From Mucilaginibacter auburnensis (GTDB lineage Bacteria; Bacteroidota; Bacteroidia; Sphingobacteriales; Sphingobacteriaceae), in contig NZ_PGFJ01000001.1 of the NCBI RefSeq assembly GCF_002797815.1, forward strand, positions 1,240,001 through 1,304,000: a stretch of DNA of 64,000 nucleotides, given 5' to 3'. The translations under genes were made by a program, and so were the position numbers. Each line of letters starts with the position of its first letter. The stretch's first letter is position 1. Under the pieces are notes generated by a model that did no database searches, was not told where the DNA came from, and saw nothing but the letters and a program-made list of their open reading frames with translations. This document shows positions 63,544 to 64,000 of this stretch, piece after piece.

Positions 63544-63756
63544 TGGAGCAATACCCACCCTCGATCTGTTCTACTAACAGCATCAATAAAGAGCAGGAGT
63601 GCTCGATACATGATTATCTTTTAAATAATAAAACAAAAAGAAAACCCAAAAGATGAAGCCATCAGTGGCGGTAACATCTGAGAGGCAGGATTGTAAGAGA
63701 TTACGATTTGCGATTACGAAAATCCGAAATCGTGAGTCCGACATCCTAAAACAAGA
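63544..63756 (+). other. 16S-tRNA spacer with word repeat
   Basis: Contains the hairpin AGAGCAG-GAGTGCTC near 63590 and, at 63721-63745, AATCCGAAATCGTGAGTCCG-ACATC, a copy of the word repeat found at 217-247 and 34541-34572. No gene. Confidence 0.6.
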
Positions 63757-63831
63757 AGTCCTGTAGCTCAGCTTGGTTAGAGCACTACACTGATAATGTA
63801 GGGGTCAGCAGTTCAAATCTGCTCGGGACTA
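63757..63831 (+). tRNA. tRNA-Ile (GAT)
   Basis: 75 bases. Acceptor AGTCCTG/CGGGACT, D arm GCTC-AGCTTGGTTA-GAGC, anticodon arm CTACA-CTGATAA-TGTAG with anticodon GAT, T arm AGCAG-TTCAAAT-CTGCT, discriminator A. CCA is not encoded (CGA follows). It reads isoleucine codons ATC/ATT. Confidence 0.96.
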
Positions 63832-63867
63832 CGAAGGTGAGTGAAACATATCACAGATTCATTAATT

Positions 63868-63944
63868 GGGGGATTAGCTCAGCTGGCTAGAGCACCTGCC
63901 TTGCACGCAGGGGGTCAACGGTTCGAATCCGTTATTCTCCACCA
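63868..63944 (+). tRNA. tRNA-Ala (TGC)
   Basis: Acceptor GGGGGAT/ATTCTCC, D arm GCTC-AGCTGGCTA-GAGC, anticodon arm CCTGC-CTTGCAC-GCAGG with anticodon TGC, T arm AACGG-TTCGAAT-CCGTT, and CCA at 63942-63944. The pair Ile-Ala between 16S and 23S is standard. Confidence 0.96.
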
Positions 63945-64000
63945 AGTATAGCGAAAGTATATTATATATATGATTAGGTTTACGAACGTTCTTTGACATA
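63945..64000 (+). other. Spacer toward 23S rRNA (window end)
   Basis: ACGTTCTTTGACATA at the end resembles the conserved segment before 23S in Bacteroidota rRNA spacers. The 23S gene itself lies outside the window. Confidence 0.55.

Overview
The window is a stretch of a Bacteroidota chromosome, most likely from the family Sphingobacteriaceae (Mucilaginibacter/Pedobacter-like; genus is inference). The evidence is a Bacteroidota-type 16S rRNA gene ending in AATACCTCCTTTCT, many promoters of the form TTG-N19-TAnnTTTG, near absence of Shine-Dalgarno sequences, SusC-type TonB receptors with N-terminal carboxypeptidase-like domains, a propeller-type hybrid two-component sensor, and several PAS histidine kinases. 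No plasmid, phage, CRISPR array or intact insertion sequence was seen.

Layout: 1-3.1 kb, end of pnuC, a NadR-like kinase, then two micro membrane proteins coupled to a sodium:solute symporter. 3.3-7 kb, an ECF sigma/anti-sigma pair, a small membrane protein, a DinB protein and an orphan histidine kinase. 7-15 kb, gltX, a GH2 glycosidase, sucD, a lipoprotein, an AlkB homologue and a PAS kinase. 15-17.5 kb, the rpsU-xerC-hpf cluster. 17.5-20.8 kb, a secreted beta-sandwich protein with a GH43 enzyme, then a broken secreted-protein gene. 20.8-25.5 kb, apt, a ComEA-like protein, a bifunctional lipid acyltransferase, a GNAT and msrB. 25.9-29.3 kb, nrdB-nrdA. 29.5-34.4 kb, an outer-membrane barrel, three small genes and a frameshifted PAS kinase. 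34.5-44.4 kb, dnaA, an IscA-type protein, ispH, GT2 and hydrolase, an FAD oxidoreductase, a second DinB protein and a second ECF sigma unit. 44.6-58.5 kb, a 1415-residue hybrid sensor kinase, two TonB-dependent receptors with Fur-like operators, an SPFH/zinc-ribbon membrane pair and a PepSY protein. 58.7-64 kb, GH130, an rRNA m5C methyltransferase and an rRNA operon (three promoters, 16S, tRNA-Ile, tRNA-Ala).

Three things stand out. (1) Only rpsU and hpf have long complementarity to the anti-Shine-Dalgarno tail, which is visible in the same window. bS21 helps hide that tail in Bacteroidota ribosomes, so both genes could form a feedback unit that senses bS21-free ribosomes and links them to hibernation. 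(2) The intergenic DNA is full of short palindromic or iterated 'word' repeats, at least ten families, several of which supply the stop codons of the neighbouring genes. (3) Two genes are interrupted: a 4-PAS histidine kinase by one frameshift, and a small secreted protein by a TAG plus a slipped A9/T9 run. The iron-uptake block has 23-bp Fur-like palindromes placed exactly on or beside its promoters.
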